Positions 48,346-56,967 of a stretch of DNA of 64,000 bases are shown in pieces. The translations under genes and the position numbers were made by a program. Source of the stretch: BRHc4a sp049323755 (GTDB lineage Bacteria; Bacillota; Desulfotomaculia; Desulfotomaculales; Desulfocucumaceae). How positions within the stretch are numbered: the stretch's first letter is position 1; each line of letters begins with the position of its first letter. The stretch spans positions 124,001 to 188,000 of the forward strand of contig JBMOPE010000026.1 of assembly GCA_049323755.1 (NCBI GenBank). The letters are read 5' to 3'. The notes under the pieces were generated by a model. It was not told the DNA's origin. It saw nothing but the letters and a program-made list of their open reading frames with translations, and made no database searches.

Positions 48346-49332
48346 ATGACTGCAAAAATAGGAATTCCAAGATCATTACTATTTTATAATTACTATCCTT
48401 TATGGAAAACCTTCTTTGAAGAGATTGGAGCAGAGGTTATAGCTTCAGGCCCCACTACCAAGACAATTTTACAGGACGGGCTTAAGCTGTCGGTGGACGA
48501 GGCATGCCTGCCCGTAAAGGTGGCCTTTGGTCATGTTGAACATCTTCGCAACAGGGTGGACTATATTTTTATTCCCAGGCTTGTCAGCATTTCACCCAGG
48601 GAATACATTTGCCCTAAGTTTCTGGGTTTTCCTGATATGGTGCGGCAGTGTATACCGGGACTTCCTGGAATAATTGACACAAACATAAATGTGTATCGCA
48701 GAGAAAGAGACCTCTATAAACAGTTTCGCGAAATAGGGAAGAATGTATGCAATAATCCCGTAAAAATAACAATCGCTTATCTTAAAGCAAAAAAAGCTAT
48801 GCATGAATTTAAAGAAAGGGTTGAGGCAGGCACACTTCCCGACCAGGCATTTATTAATAGCCGGCAGAGCGCCGGTCCGGAAAAAAGAACTGACATAACT
48901 ATTGCATTAATAGGTCACCCCTATAACATATATGACAGTTTTATTAATATACAGCTTGTAAAAAGGCTTGAAGAGGCAGGCGCGCGTGTTTTAACCGCCG
49001 ATACCGTGCCGGAAGACATTGTGAATAAATATGCGGCAACTTTAAGCAAAAAACTGTTCTGGACCCTCGGAAGGAGAATGATCGGGGCAGCCTACCATTT
49101 CATTGAGAATCCCGAGATAAAGGGAATAATTCATGTAGCATCCTTTGCCTGCGGCCCTGACTCAATGACAGGAGAACTCATTGAGAGGAAAATCCGCCGT
49201 ACCGGCAGCAAGCCCTTTTTAAACCTTACCCTGGATGAGCATACCGGTGAGGCGGGAATTGTAACCCGAATTGAGGCCTTTCTGGATATGGTCGGTATGA
49301 AAGACCAGGCAACCTCTACAGGGACCCAATAA
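48346..49332 (+). CDS. Acyl-CoA dehydratase activase-related protein (DUF2229), first copy
   Basis: A 328-residue DUF2229 protein. KIGIPRSLLFYNYYPLWKTF and DEACLPVKVAFGHVEHL are the family start, SPREYICPKFLGFPDM follows, and HVASFACGPDSMTGELIERK and LDEHTGEAGIVTRIEAFLDM close it. In many anaerobes these domains are fused in one large protein to a BadF ATPase; here they are separate genes. The Cys residues suggest a metal cluster. ATG 48346 follows GGAGGTGG. Confidence 0.85.
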   Translation: MTAKIGIPRSLLFYNYYPLWKTFFEEIGAEVIASGPTTKTILQDGLKLSVDEACLPVKVAFGHVEHLRNRVDYIFIPRLVSISPREYICPKFLGFPDMVRQCIPGLPGIIDTNINVYRRERDLYKQFREIGKNVCNNPVKITIAYLKAKKAMHEFKERVEAGTLPDQAFINSRQSAGPEKRTDITIALIGHPYNIYDSFINIQLVKRLEEAGARVLTADTVPEDIVNKYAATLSKKLFWTLGRRMIGAAYHFIENPEIKGIIHVASFACGPDSMTGELIERKIRRTGSKPFLNLTLDEHTGEAGIVTRIEAFLDMVGMKDQATSTGTQ

Positions 49333-49353
49333 ATTTTTGGAGGAGTATTTAAA

Positions 49354-50445
49354 ATGAAGGTAACTTTTCCACATATGGGAAACCTTTGGATTTGCCTTGA
49401 CGCAATGTTAAAATACCTGGGCGTGGAGACTGTTGTACCTCCGCCGTCATCCAAAAAAACACTTAATCTGGGTTCAAAATATTCCCCTGAGTTTGCATGC
49501 ATGCCCCTTAAGTTAAATTTGGGAAATTTTATGGAAGCAAGTGAACTGGGAGCTGACACAATATTAATGGCGGGAGGATGCGGTCCTTGCAGATTTGGGT
49601 ACTACGCCCAGGTAGAACATGAAATACTAAAGGACCTCGGCTACCAATATGAACTGGTTGTTTTGGAACCTCCAGAAAAACATATAAGTGAACTTCTCGC
49701 AAGGATAAAATACATAACCGGGAACCGGTCATGGGTTGAAGTAGTAAGGGGTATAAAATTCGGCTACCGCAAGTCGAGGGCCGTGGATGAGCTGGAGATT
49801 GCAGCCATGCGTATGCGGCCTGTCGAAAAAAACACAGGCCAGACAGATATAGCCTTGGCCGAGGCTCTTAACATTATCGCAGAAGCAGCCCCCGATAGTC
49901 TGAATGCTGACATTAAAAGGTCGCTGGATATTCTGAAGTCAGTACCTGTAGACAATAGGCCGCTGTTGAGAATTGGACTTGTGGGAGAAATCTATACTTT
50001 ACTGGAGCCCTTTGCCAATATGGACATAGACAAAAAACTGGGTAAGATTGGGGTTGAGGTTGACAGATCAATATACTTGAGCGAATGGGTAAATGATCAT
50101 CTTTTCATGGGTCTTGTAAAGGGCATGAGAAGCAGCAGCACATATAAAAAGCTATCCGCTCCTTACCTTCGTCATTTTGTGGGAGGACATGGGCAGGAGA
50201 CACTGGGTGCTGCGGAATACTATAGGAATCACAATTATGACGGAATAATTCAGATACTTCCATTTACCTGCATGCCGGAGATTGTTGCCCAGAGTGTTCT
50301 GCCCAGCTTTAGCCAGGACACCGGCATGCCCGTGATGACATTGATAGTTGATGAACAGACCGGAGAGTCAGGCTTTATGACAAGGCTTGAGGCATTTGTT
50401 GATCTGCTGTCAGAAAAAAGTGACCGTAAAAAGGAGTTGGCATAA
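49354..50445 (+). CDS. Acyl-CoA dehydratase activase-related protein (DUF2229), second copy
   Basis: A 363-residue relative of the preceding gene and of the second half of fused activases. KVTFPHMGNLWICLDAMLKY, FACMPLKLNLGN and MAGGCGPCRFGYYAQVEHEI give cysteines that could hold an Fe-S cluster; TLIVDEQTGESGFMTRLEAF is the shared DUF2229 ending. ATG 49354 follows TTGGAGGAG, 21 bases after the first copy. The activase ATPase follows immediately. Confidence 0.85.
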   Translation: MKVTFPHMGNLWICLDAMLKYLGVETVVPPPSSKKTLNLGSKYSPEFACMPLKLNLGNFMEASELGADTILMAGGCGPCRFGYYAQVEHEILKDLGYQYELVVLEPPEKHISELLARIKYITGNRSWVEVVRGIKFGYRKSRAVDELEIAAMRMRPVEKNTGQTDIALAEALNIIAEAAPDSLNADIKRSLDILKSVPVDNRPLLRIGLVGEIYTLLEPFANMDIDKKLGKIGVEVDRSIYLSEWVNDHLFMGLVKGMRSSSTYKKLSAPYLRHFVGGHGQETLGAAEYYRNHNYDGIIQILPFTCMPEIVAQSVLPSFSQDTGMPVMTLIVDEQTGESGFMTRLEAFVDLLSEKSDRKKELA

Positions 50446-50446
50446 A

Positions 50447-51421
50447 ATGGTAGGATTTCTTGGCCTTGATGTTGGATCTGTAAGCACCAATATAGTTTTT
50501 TTAGACGAGGAAGGAAAAGTAAGGGAAACAATTTATCTTCGAACCAATGGAAGGCCAATCCCTGCGGTTCAAAAAGGTCTAAAGCTGATACAGGAGCGCA
50601 TACCTCCGAAAACAGTAATAAGGGGAGTGGGGGCAACCGGAAGCGGGAGGCATTTGGCAGGCATTATCGCGGGAGCTGATGTTATAAAAAATGAAATAAC
50701 ATCTCATGCAGTGGCGGCCTCAAGACAGGTGCCCGGAGTAAGGACTGTTCTTGAGATCGGTGGACAGGACTCGAAAATAATTATTCTCAGGGATGGCATA
50801 GTGGCTGATTTTGCAATGAATACCGTTTGCGCAGCCGGCACCGGATCATTTCTGGATCAGCAGGCTGCAAGACTTAATATAAAAATAGAAGATTTTGGTG
50901 ACCAAGCCTTAAAATCCAGTGCCCCTGTGCGTATTGCCGGAAGGTGCGCGGTATTTGCCGAATCGGACATGATTCATAAACAGCAGATGGGCTATGACCT
51001 TGCCGACATTCTGGCTGGTTTATGCGAGGCACTGGTAAGAAATTATCTTAATAATGTAGGTAAGGGTAAAAATATATCAAGCCCTATTGTTTTTCAGGGA
51101 GGAGTGGCGGCTAACCGCGGCATGAAGGCAGCTTTTGAGCGAGCTTTACAGAATGAGGTGGTTATACCTGAGCACTATGATGTAATGGGAGCAGTTGGCG
51201 CGGCTATGATGGCCCGCGAACGTGTTTCCCGGGGAATTCATACCAATTTCAAAGGATTTGGCACTGTAGATGCAGATTATAAAGCAGGAAGCTTTGAATG
51301 TGACGGCTGCCCCAATATGTGTGAGGTAGTGGAGATAAAAGAAAAAAGCGCTGTCATTGCAAGATGGGGAGACAGGTGCGGAAAGTGGTCCAACAGCATC
51401 TCCCGTGAAAAGATAAGTTGA
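50447..51421 (+). CDS. 2-hydroxyacyl-CoA dehydratase activase, BadF/HgdC type ATPase
   Basis: A 324-residue ASKHA ATPase that uses ATP to push an electron into a dehydratase or reductase. GFLGLDVGSVSTNIVFLDEE is the phosphate loop, LEIGGQDSKIIILRDG follows, and the bridging-cluster cysteines are in VCAAGTGSFLDQQ and IAGRCAVFAESDM. A C-terminal extra segment, CDGCPNMC, is typical of the large fused activases. ATG 50447 follows AAGGAG. No dehydratase subunit lies beside it, so the target is unknown. Confidence 0.88.
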   Translation: MVGFLGLDVGSVSTNIVFLDEEGKVRETIYLRTNGRPIPAVQKGLKLIQERIPPKTVIRGVGATGSGRHLAGIIAGADVIKNEITSHAVAASRQVPGVRTVLEIGGQDSKIIILRDGIVADFAMNTVCAAGTGSFLDQQAARLNIKIEDFGDQALKSSAPVRIAGRCAVFAESDMIHKQQMGYDLADILAGLCEALVRNYLNNVGKGKNISSPIVFQGGVAANRGMKAAFERALQNEVVIPEHYDVMGAVGAAMMARERVSRGIHTNFKGFGTVDADYKAGSFECDGCPNMCEVVEIKEKSAVIARWGDRCGKWSNSISREKIS

Positions 51422-51443
51422 TTGCTTGAGGGTTATTTTCATT

Positions 51444-51652
51444 GGTCAGGAGACAGGAGACTGCTCAGGGGGAAAAATTTTGGTCGGGAGACAGAAGACA
51501 GGAGAAAAACCCCCAGTTAGCTTTATTTTGGAGAAATAAAAACATTATTGCTAATAAAAGATTACTTATACAGAATAGGTTAAGCTTTAACAGGCATCAA
51601 AGTCTGGCCTAAAAACTCCTGTCTCCTGTCTACTGTCTTCTGTCTCCTGACC
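51444..51652. repeat. R5b: GGAGACA/CTCCTGT inverted pair
   Basis: GGTCAGGAGACAGGAGAC at 51444 and TCTTCTGTCTCCTGACC ending at 51652 are inverted arms; GTCGGGAGACAGAAGACAGG at 51484 lies between. The right arm holds six CTCCTGT-like units. With the bases up to 51764, the 343-base gap has no other gene. Confidence 0.75.
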
Positions 51653-51684
51653 TGCAAGACATCCAGTATTAGCTAATTTTGGTC

Positions 51685-51713
51685 TTGCGGAAAAAAAATG
51701 CATCATATACAAT
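51685..51713 (+). promoter_or_regulatory. Promoter of trpB2
   Basis: TTGCGG (51685-51690), 17 bases, TACAAT (51708-51713). The predicted start of transcription near 51720 supports translation from ATG 51765 and not from ATG 51720. Confidence 0.55.
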
Positions 51714-51764
51714 AATCACATGCAATTCTCAATAACTCGCCAGAAGAGAGGAGTTTTAGAAGAG

Positions 51765-53120
51765 ATGAGTGATGTGAAAATTTTGCTCACCGAAAAAGAA
51801 ATGCCCACCCATTGGTACAACATTCAGGCGGACATGCCCAACATCCCGGATCCCCCCCTTAACCCGGCCACAAAGCAGCCGGTAGGCCCCGACGACCTGA
51901 AACCCATTTTTCCTATGGGACTTATTATGCAGGAGGTTTCGCAGGAGCGTTGGATTGAAATTCCTGAAGAGGTAAATGACATATTAAGACTTTGGAGACC
52001 TTCTCCGCTTTTCAGGGCACGCCGTCTTGAAAAGGCGCTGGACACTCCCGCCAGAATATACTACAAATATGAGGGTGTAAGCCCTGCAGGCAGCCACAAG
52101 CTCAATACAGCCGTGCCCCAGGCTTATTACAATAAAGTAGAGGGAGTAAAAAGACTGGCTACCGAAACAGGTGCAGGACAGTGGGGGATAGCACTTTCCC
52201 AGGCCTGTAATTTCTTCGGGATAGAATGCACCGTCTATATGGTCAAGGTCAGCTATAGCCAGAAGCCGTACCGCAGATCGTTAATGGAAATTTTTGGTTC
52301 GAATGTTATAGCCTCACCCAGCAACCTTACAGAATCCGGAAGAAAAATACTTGAAGAGAATCCGGACTCTCCGGGAAGCCTTGGCATAGCCATCAGTGAG
52401 GCTGTGGAGGACGCCGCCAAAAGGGAAGATACCAATTACGCCCTGGGCAGTGTACTGAACCATGTGTGTCTCCACCAGACAGTAATTGGGCTGGAGGCAA
52501 AGGCACAAATGGAAAAGGCAGGCCATTACCCGGATGTTGTTATAGGGTGCTGCGGCGGAGGCAGTAACTTTGCAGGAATAGCATTCCCCTTTGCACATGA
52601 CAAGATCGCCAAAGGTTCAAAGGTTCGCCTGTTGGCAGTGGAGCCCATTTCCTGCCCTACACTTACCCGTGGTTTATACCGTTACGACTACGGCGATGTT
52701 GCTGGACTGGCTCCCATAGTAATGATGTATACTCTCGGAGCGGCATTCATGCCACCCGGAATCCATGCCGGCGGACTTCGCTATCATGGGGATTCACCAC
52801 TCTTAAGCAGGCTTGTTAAGGATGGCCTGGTCGATGCAATAGCCCTCGGTCAGACAGCTGTTTTCAAGGGTGCCATAACCTTCGCCAGAAATGAGGGTAT
52901 TATACCGGCGCCTGAATCAGCCCATGCCGTTCAGGCAGCCATAAATGAGGCAATTGCCGCCAGGGAGGCCGGCGAGGCCAGAACCATACTGTTTAACATG
53001 AGCGGCCACGGCTTCCTCGACCTGCCTTCATATGACCTGTATCTGGCAGACAAGCTTGAGGACTATCCGCTTCCGGAAGAGGACCTCAAGGTGGCCCTTG
53101 AAAAGCTTCCCAAAGTGTAA
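51765..53120 (+). CDS. trpB: TrpB2-type tryptophan synthase beta-like enzyme
   Basis: A 451-residue PLP enzyme of the TrpB2 (TIGR01415) group, longer than ordinary TrpB. THWYNIQADMPNIPDPPL is the TrpB2 start, the PLP lysine is in SPAGSHKLNTAVPQA, and CCGGGSNFAGIAFPF is the phosphate-binding glycine loop. TrpB2 makes tryptophan from serine and indole without a TrpA partner, or salvages indole. No trpA or other trp gene is nearby, but trpS is 3.8 kb downstream. ATG 51765 was chosen over 51720 because of the promoter. Confidence 0.92.
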   Translation: MSDVKILLTEKEMPTHWYNIQADMPNIPDPPLNPATKQPVGPDDLKPIFPMGLIMQEVSQERWIEIPEEVNDILRLWRPSPLFRARRLEKALDTPARIYYKYEGVSPAGSHKLNTAVPQAYYNKVEGVKRLATETGAGQWGIALSQACNFFGIECTVYMVKVSYSQKPYRRSLMEIFGSNVIASPSNLTESGRKILEENPDSPGSLGIAISEAVEDAAKREDTNYALGSVLNHVCLHQTVIGLEAKAQMEKAGHYPDVVIGCCGGGSNFAGIAFPFAHDKIAKGSKVRLLAVEPISCPTLTRGLYRYDYGDVAGLAPIVMMYTLGAAFMPPGIHAGGLRYHGDSPLLSRLVKDGLVDAIALGQTAVFKGAITFARNEGIIPAPESAHAVQAAINEAIAAREAGEARTILFNMSGHGFLDLPSYDLYLADKLEDYPLPEEDLKVALEKLPKV

Positions 53121-53152
53121 TTGATCCGTATGCAATTTAACAGTAAAAAACT

Positions 53153-53185
53153 AAGGCTGCTTCATTTGGAGCAGCCTTTTTAAAA
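53153..53185 (+). terminator. Terminator after trpB2
   Basis: AAGGCTGCT (53153-53161) and AGCAGCCTT (53170-53178) are perfect arms followed by TTTAAAATT. Confidence 0.85.
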
Positions 53186-53217
53186 TTACGTTTTAATATT
53201 AAGCATTATTCACGGGT

Positions 53218-53260
53218 CCGGAATTGGGAATTGGCACAACCCCTAATCCCTAATCCCTGG
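53218..53260. repeat. R4f: inverted AATTGGG/CCCTAAT run
   Basis: CCGGAATTGGGAATTGG and CCCCTAATCCCTAATCCC are partly inverted. It is preceded by the same TTCACGGGTCCGGAATTGGG as at 48164. The 535-base gap 53121-53655 holds a terminator, R4f, R1c and R3c. Confidence 0.7.
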
Positions 53261-53316
53261 AACAGCCCCGGACCATTCTGACTTCTGCCCAGAAAATAAT
53301 GAATGTCTTTTTTAAA

Positions 53317-53476
53317 GCCACAGAGGACACAGAGATCACGGAGGATTTGCTCTTAGGCATTACTTTCAGGTCTGATAAAGAAGTATAGAATTAATAAGTT
53401 TAAAGCTTTCTCCTTTCCATTCGATGAAAGCTTTAAAAAGCATTCAAACAGGTGTGTTCTCTGTGATCTCTGTGGC
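53317..53476. repeat. R1c: CACAGAG inverted-repeat element
   Basis: GCCACAGAGGACACAGAG at 53317 and CTCTGTGATCTCTGTGGC ending at 53476. The left flank AAAATAATGAATGTCTTT is shared with R1d. CCATTCTGACTTCTG before it and R3c after it look like framing copies. Confidence 0.82.
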
Positions 53477-53549
53477 TTTTTAAGACATGCATTGTACGCA
53501 TGCAAAATTATTTTCATTTCTCTGTGGTGCCTTTATAAGGTATGCATGT

Positions 53550-53576
53550 CTGGCTTCTGAATTCTGAATTCCGGCC
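53550..53576. repeat. R3c: GAATTC palindromic repeat
   Basis: CTGGCTTCTGAATTCTGAAT then TCCGGCC, to the right of R1c. Confidence 0.65.
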
Positions 53577-53655
53577 TCAAAGGATTTCTGTATAAGCTAT
53601 TTTTATATTCGTATATATGGTATAATATTCCGTAAATTTTCATGAGGTAAGGCAT

Positions 53656-56298
53656 ATGGAAATAATAACATCACATACCAATACTGACCTGGACGCCCTT
53701 GCGTCAATGGTGGCGGCAAAAAAAATATATCCTGAAGCTGTGATGGTCTTTCCCGGCAAACTCTCAAAGAATGTTGAGGAGTTTATGTCTCTTCACAAGG
53801 ATATATTTACCTTCAAAACCATTAAGGAAATAGATTTTAATTCGGTAAAAAGAATTATTCTGGTAGATACAAAAAACCCCAAAAGAATAGGTAAGCTTGC
53901 CGATATTATAGCAAAGTCAGAGGTTGAGCTCCATATCTATGATCATCACCCCTGGACCAACGGGGATGTCCATGGATCTGTTGAAATTGTTGAAATAATA
54001 GGGGCAACAGCAACCTTGCTGGTAGAAAAAATAAGAGAGCTTGAAATTCAAATAACCCCTCTTGAAGCATCTATACTGGCACTGGGAATATACGGGGATA
54101 CAGGTTCCCTTTTGTTTACCAGCACAACTCACAGGGATGCGGCAGCAGTTGCCTACCTCATAGAAAAAGGAGCAAATCTGGGGGTTGTATCGGAATTTCT
54201 CGGGAGACCCCTTACTGAGGAGCAAAAAGCTCTGTTGAAATCTCTGCTCATGTCAGCGGAGCGTCATGTTATAAACGGAGTAAAGGTGCTTATTGCCAGG
54301 GCAAGGACAGAGGAATTTATTATAGGGCTATCTCTACTTACCCATACCATATCCGAAATAGAACGGCTGGATGCAGTTTTTACAATCGTTCACATGGAGG
54401 ACAGGGTTTATATTGTGGGCAGGAGCAATATTCCCCAGGTTAACACCGCTGAAATACTTGGACCTTTCCTGGGTGGGGGACACCCGGCAGCTGCCTCGGC
54501 AACAGTTAAGAACGGCGATGTCAATGAAATAGCCGAAAAGCTTGTTACCGCCATAAAGGAGACGGTCAAGCCTCCCCTGGCAGCCTCGGATATAATGTCC
54601 TATCCCGTAAAAACTGTTTTCCCTGATACCACAATAGCCGAGGCCAGCAAGGTTTTGATGCGCTACGGCCACTCCGGAATGCCGGTGGTGGAGGGTATAA
54701 TACTGAAGGGAGTAATCTCCCGCAGAGATGTTGAAAAAGCCCTCAACCACGGCCTTGGACATGCTCCGGTAAAAGGGTACATGACCAGCAACACTGTTAC
54801 TGTATATCCTAATATGCCGGTATCAGAAGTCAGGGAAATTATGATTGAAAATGACATCGGCCGGGTTCCCGTTGTGGAGGGTGACCGCCTTGTAGGCATA
54901 GTCTCCAGGACTGATGTGCTTAAAACTCTTCACGGGGAAGTTCAGGCAAGATACCAGGCGCTGCATAACGGACAGTCAAAGCAGCAAAGCTTTTATAATA
55001 ATATATCTGAAGTAATGAGGCGGGAGCTCACTCCAACGGTGATGGGAATTCTAAGGCAGGCTGGGATAATGGCAGAGGAGCTTGGCTATAAAGCCTTCGT
55101 TGCCGGGGGTGTGGTAAGGGACCTTTTGCTTGGCCACGATAATATTGATGTTGATATCGTTGTTGAAGGAGACGGCATTGCCCTTGCCACGGCCATGGCC
55201 GAAAGGACCGGGGCAAAGCTCAGGGCTCATTATAAGTTCGGAACTGCCCAATTGGAGTTTGCAGACGGTTTTAGCGTGGATGTAGCCACGGCAAGGGTGG
55301 AGTATTATGAATACCCCGCGGCACTTCCGACTGTAGAGAGCTCTTCACTTAGGCAGGATTTATACCGAAGAGACTTTTCAATAAATGCCATGGCGGTTTC
55401 ACTCAGCCAGGACAGCTTCGGGGACCTTGTGGACTATTTTGGCGGGCGTGAAGACTTGCACTACGGCCTGGTCAGAATATTATACAACCTGAGCTTTATA
55501 GAGGACCCCACAAGGATACTGCGTGCCGTAAGATTTGAGCAGCGCTATAAAATAAATATTGAGCCTCAGACCCTTAAGCTTTTAAGTGAGGCCGTTAAGC
55601 AGCAGGTGCTTTTAAAGGTTTCCAATGATCGCCTTTGGGATGAGCTAAGTCATATACTGATGGAGCCGGAGGCGGGTAAAATGCTGGCAAGGCTGGACTC
55701 CTTGCAGGTCTGGCCGCAGATTCTGCCTGAAGTGTCTTACTGGGAGGTTCAGCCGGTACTTAAAGGTCTTCACAAATCAATCGGCATACTAAAGGAATGG
55801 AACTATGACTTTCAAAAGGAGCCCTGGCTTCCCTATATAATAGCCATACTTCACTGGGCAGACAGGGAGGTGGCCGAAAATATATGCGCAAAGTATAGCC
55901 TTAGCCGAAAACAGGCGGAAAAAGTGCTTACTACGCTTGAATATTGGAGAGAAACTATGTCGGTCATTTCCTTGGAACGGGAAACAAAAATGAGCCTCCT
56001 CGCAATGGCGGTGCTAAAACTGCCTTACGAAGCATTCCCTTTGCTGCTGACAGTGCTTGACGAGCACTCTCTAAAACAGAAATTTATCAGTATATTAGAA
56101 GCAATAAATAACAGCAAGCCTATTCTTACCGGTAAATATATAAAGAGTCTGGGATACAGGCCCGGCCCTGTATACAGAGGCGCCCTGAATGAGCTGTTGT
56201 GCGCCCGGCTCGACAAGATGGTTAACTCTGAAGAAGAGGAAAAAGATTTTTTAAATAACTACCTTATAAGATTTAAAGGGGAAATCAATATTGTTTAA
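53656..56298 (+). CDS. CCA/A-adding tRNA nucleotidyltransferase fused to DHH and CBS domains
   Basis: An 880-residue fusion. Order: DHH phosphoesterase (residues about 1-160, TSHTNTDLDALASMVAAKK and HIYDHHPWTN), DHHA1 (about 210-310, FLGGGHPAAASATV), two CBS domains (about 315-430), then the poly(A)-polymerase/tRNA nucleotidyltransferase head (about 475-600, AFVAGGVVRDLLLGHDNIDVD with the two Asp) and body, with RRDFSINAMAV and EDPTRILRAVRFEQR. It repairs the tRNA 3' end; the DHH-CBS part may sense nucleotides or degrade RNA. ATG 53656 follows GAGGTAAGG. Confidence 0.92.
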   Translation: MEIITSHTNTDLDALASMVAAKKIYPEAVMVFPGKLSKNVEEFMSLHKDIFTFKTIKEIDFNSVKRIILVDTKNPKRIGKLADIIAKSEVELHIYDHHPWTNGDVHGSVEIVEIIGATATLLVEKIRELEIQITPLEASILALGIYGDTGSLLFTSTTHRDAAAVAYLIEKGANLGVVSEFLGRPLTEEQKALLKSLLMSAERHVINGVKVLIARARTEEFIIGLSLLTHTISEIERLDAVFTIVHMEDRVYIVGRSNIPQVNTAEILGPFLGGGHPAAASATVKNGDVNEIAEKLVTAIKETVKPPLAASDIMSYPVKTVFPDTTIAEASKVLMRYGHSGMPVVEGIILKGVISRRDVEKALNHGLGHAPVKGYMTSNTVTVYPNMPVSEVREIMIENDIGRVPVVEGDRLVGIVSRTDVLKTLHGEVQARYQALHNGQSKQQSFYNNISEVMRRELTPTVMGILRQAGIMAEELGYKAFVAGGVVRDLLLGHDNIDVDIVVEGDGIALATAMAERTGAKLRAHYKFGTAQLEFADGFSVDVATARVEYYEYPAALPTVESSSLRQDLYRRDFSINAMAVSLSQDSFGDLVDYFGGREDLHYGLVRILYNLSFIEDPTRILRAVRFEQRYKINIEPQTLKLLSEAVKQQVLLKVSNDRLWDELSHILMEPEAGKMLARLDSLQVWPQILPEVSYWEVQPVLKGLHKSIGILKEWNYDFQKEPWLPYIIAILHWADREVAENICAKYSLSRKQAEKVLTTLEYWRETMSVISLERETKMSLLAMAVLKLPYEAFPLLLTVLDEHSLKQKFISILEAINNSKPILTGKYIKSLGYRPGPVYRGALNELLCARLDKMVNSEEEEKDFLNNYLIRFKGEINIV

Positions 56299-56926
56299 CT
56301 TTTTCAGTCCCGGCTGGCTTGAAGAAATGCTTTACATGACACCAGCCATCATTATAGGGCTTTCCTTTCATGAATTTGCACATGCAGCTGCAGCCTACAA
56401 ATTAGGCGACAGGACGGCCTACCGCGAGGGAAGGCTAACGTTAAATCCTGCCGCCCACCTGGACATACTGGGAATAATTATGCTTTACCTGGCAGGCTTC
56501 GGATGGGCAAAGCCGGTACCGGTTAACCCATTTAATCTGCAAGGCAGCACAAAAAGAGGAATGATGCTTGTTTCCCTTGCAGGTCCGGCATCCAATCTTA
56601 TAATGGCAGTAACAGGGGCCTTGCTGCTAGGACTGTTTTTTTTAAATACCCCCTATATTAGCAGGATAATCGCAGAGATTATAAGAATAAATGTTATCCT
56701 TGCGGTGTTTAACCTTATACCGCTTCCACCGCTGGACGGATCAAAAATTCTTGCAGGCCTTCTTCCAGGCAGGCAGGAGTGGCTATATAGTCTTGAGCAG
56801 TACGGGGTAATAATACTGGTTATTCTTCTTTTTACAGGTATAATAGGTAAGGTGTTCGGATTTGTAATAGTTCCCCTATATTACATGCTGGTGAATTTTG
56901 CCTTGTTTTTAAATGCCATGCTTTAA
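56291..56926 (+). CDS. Site-2 protease family membrane metalloprotease (M50)
   Basis: A 211-residue membrane protease with about five helices. The zinc motif is HEFAHA in LSFHEFAHAAAAYKLGD and the third ligand is in NLIPLPPLDGSKILAG. Similar small M50 proteins (YwhC) lack PDZ domains, as here. TTG 56291 overlaps the preceding gene by eight bases. It precedes trpS, as in related genomes. The substrate is unknown. Confidence 0.9.
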   Translation: MFNFFSPGWLEEMLYMTPAIIIGLSFHEFAHAAAAYKLGDRTAYREGRLTLNPAAHLDILGIIMLYLAGFGWAKPVPVNPFNLQGSTKRGMMLVSLAGPASNLIMAVTGALLLGLFFLNTPYISRIIAEIIRINVILAVFNLIPLPPLDGSKILAGLLPGRQEWLYSLEQYGVIILVILLFTGIIGKVFGFVIVPLYYMLVNFALFLNAML

Positions 56927-56967
56927 TATAAAAGGCTATTTAACAAATGGAAGGGTGTAGATTAATT

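Noticed and set aside
49815..49830. TGTCGAAAAAA as a Spo0A box
   Set aside because: A perfect core but inside the coding sequence of the second DUF2229 gene; expected by chance.
56927..56967. T-box leader for trpS
   Set aside because: The gap is only 41 bases and no AGGGTGGNACCGCG-like T-box core or specifier hairpin is present; trpB2 also lacks one.
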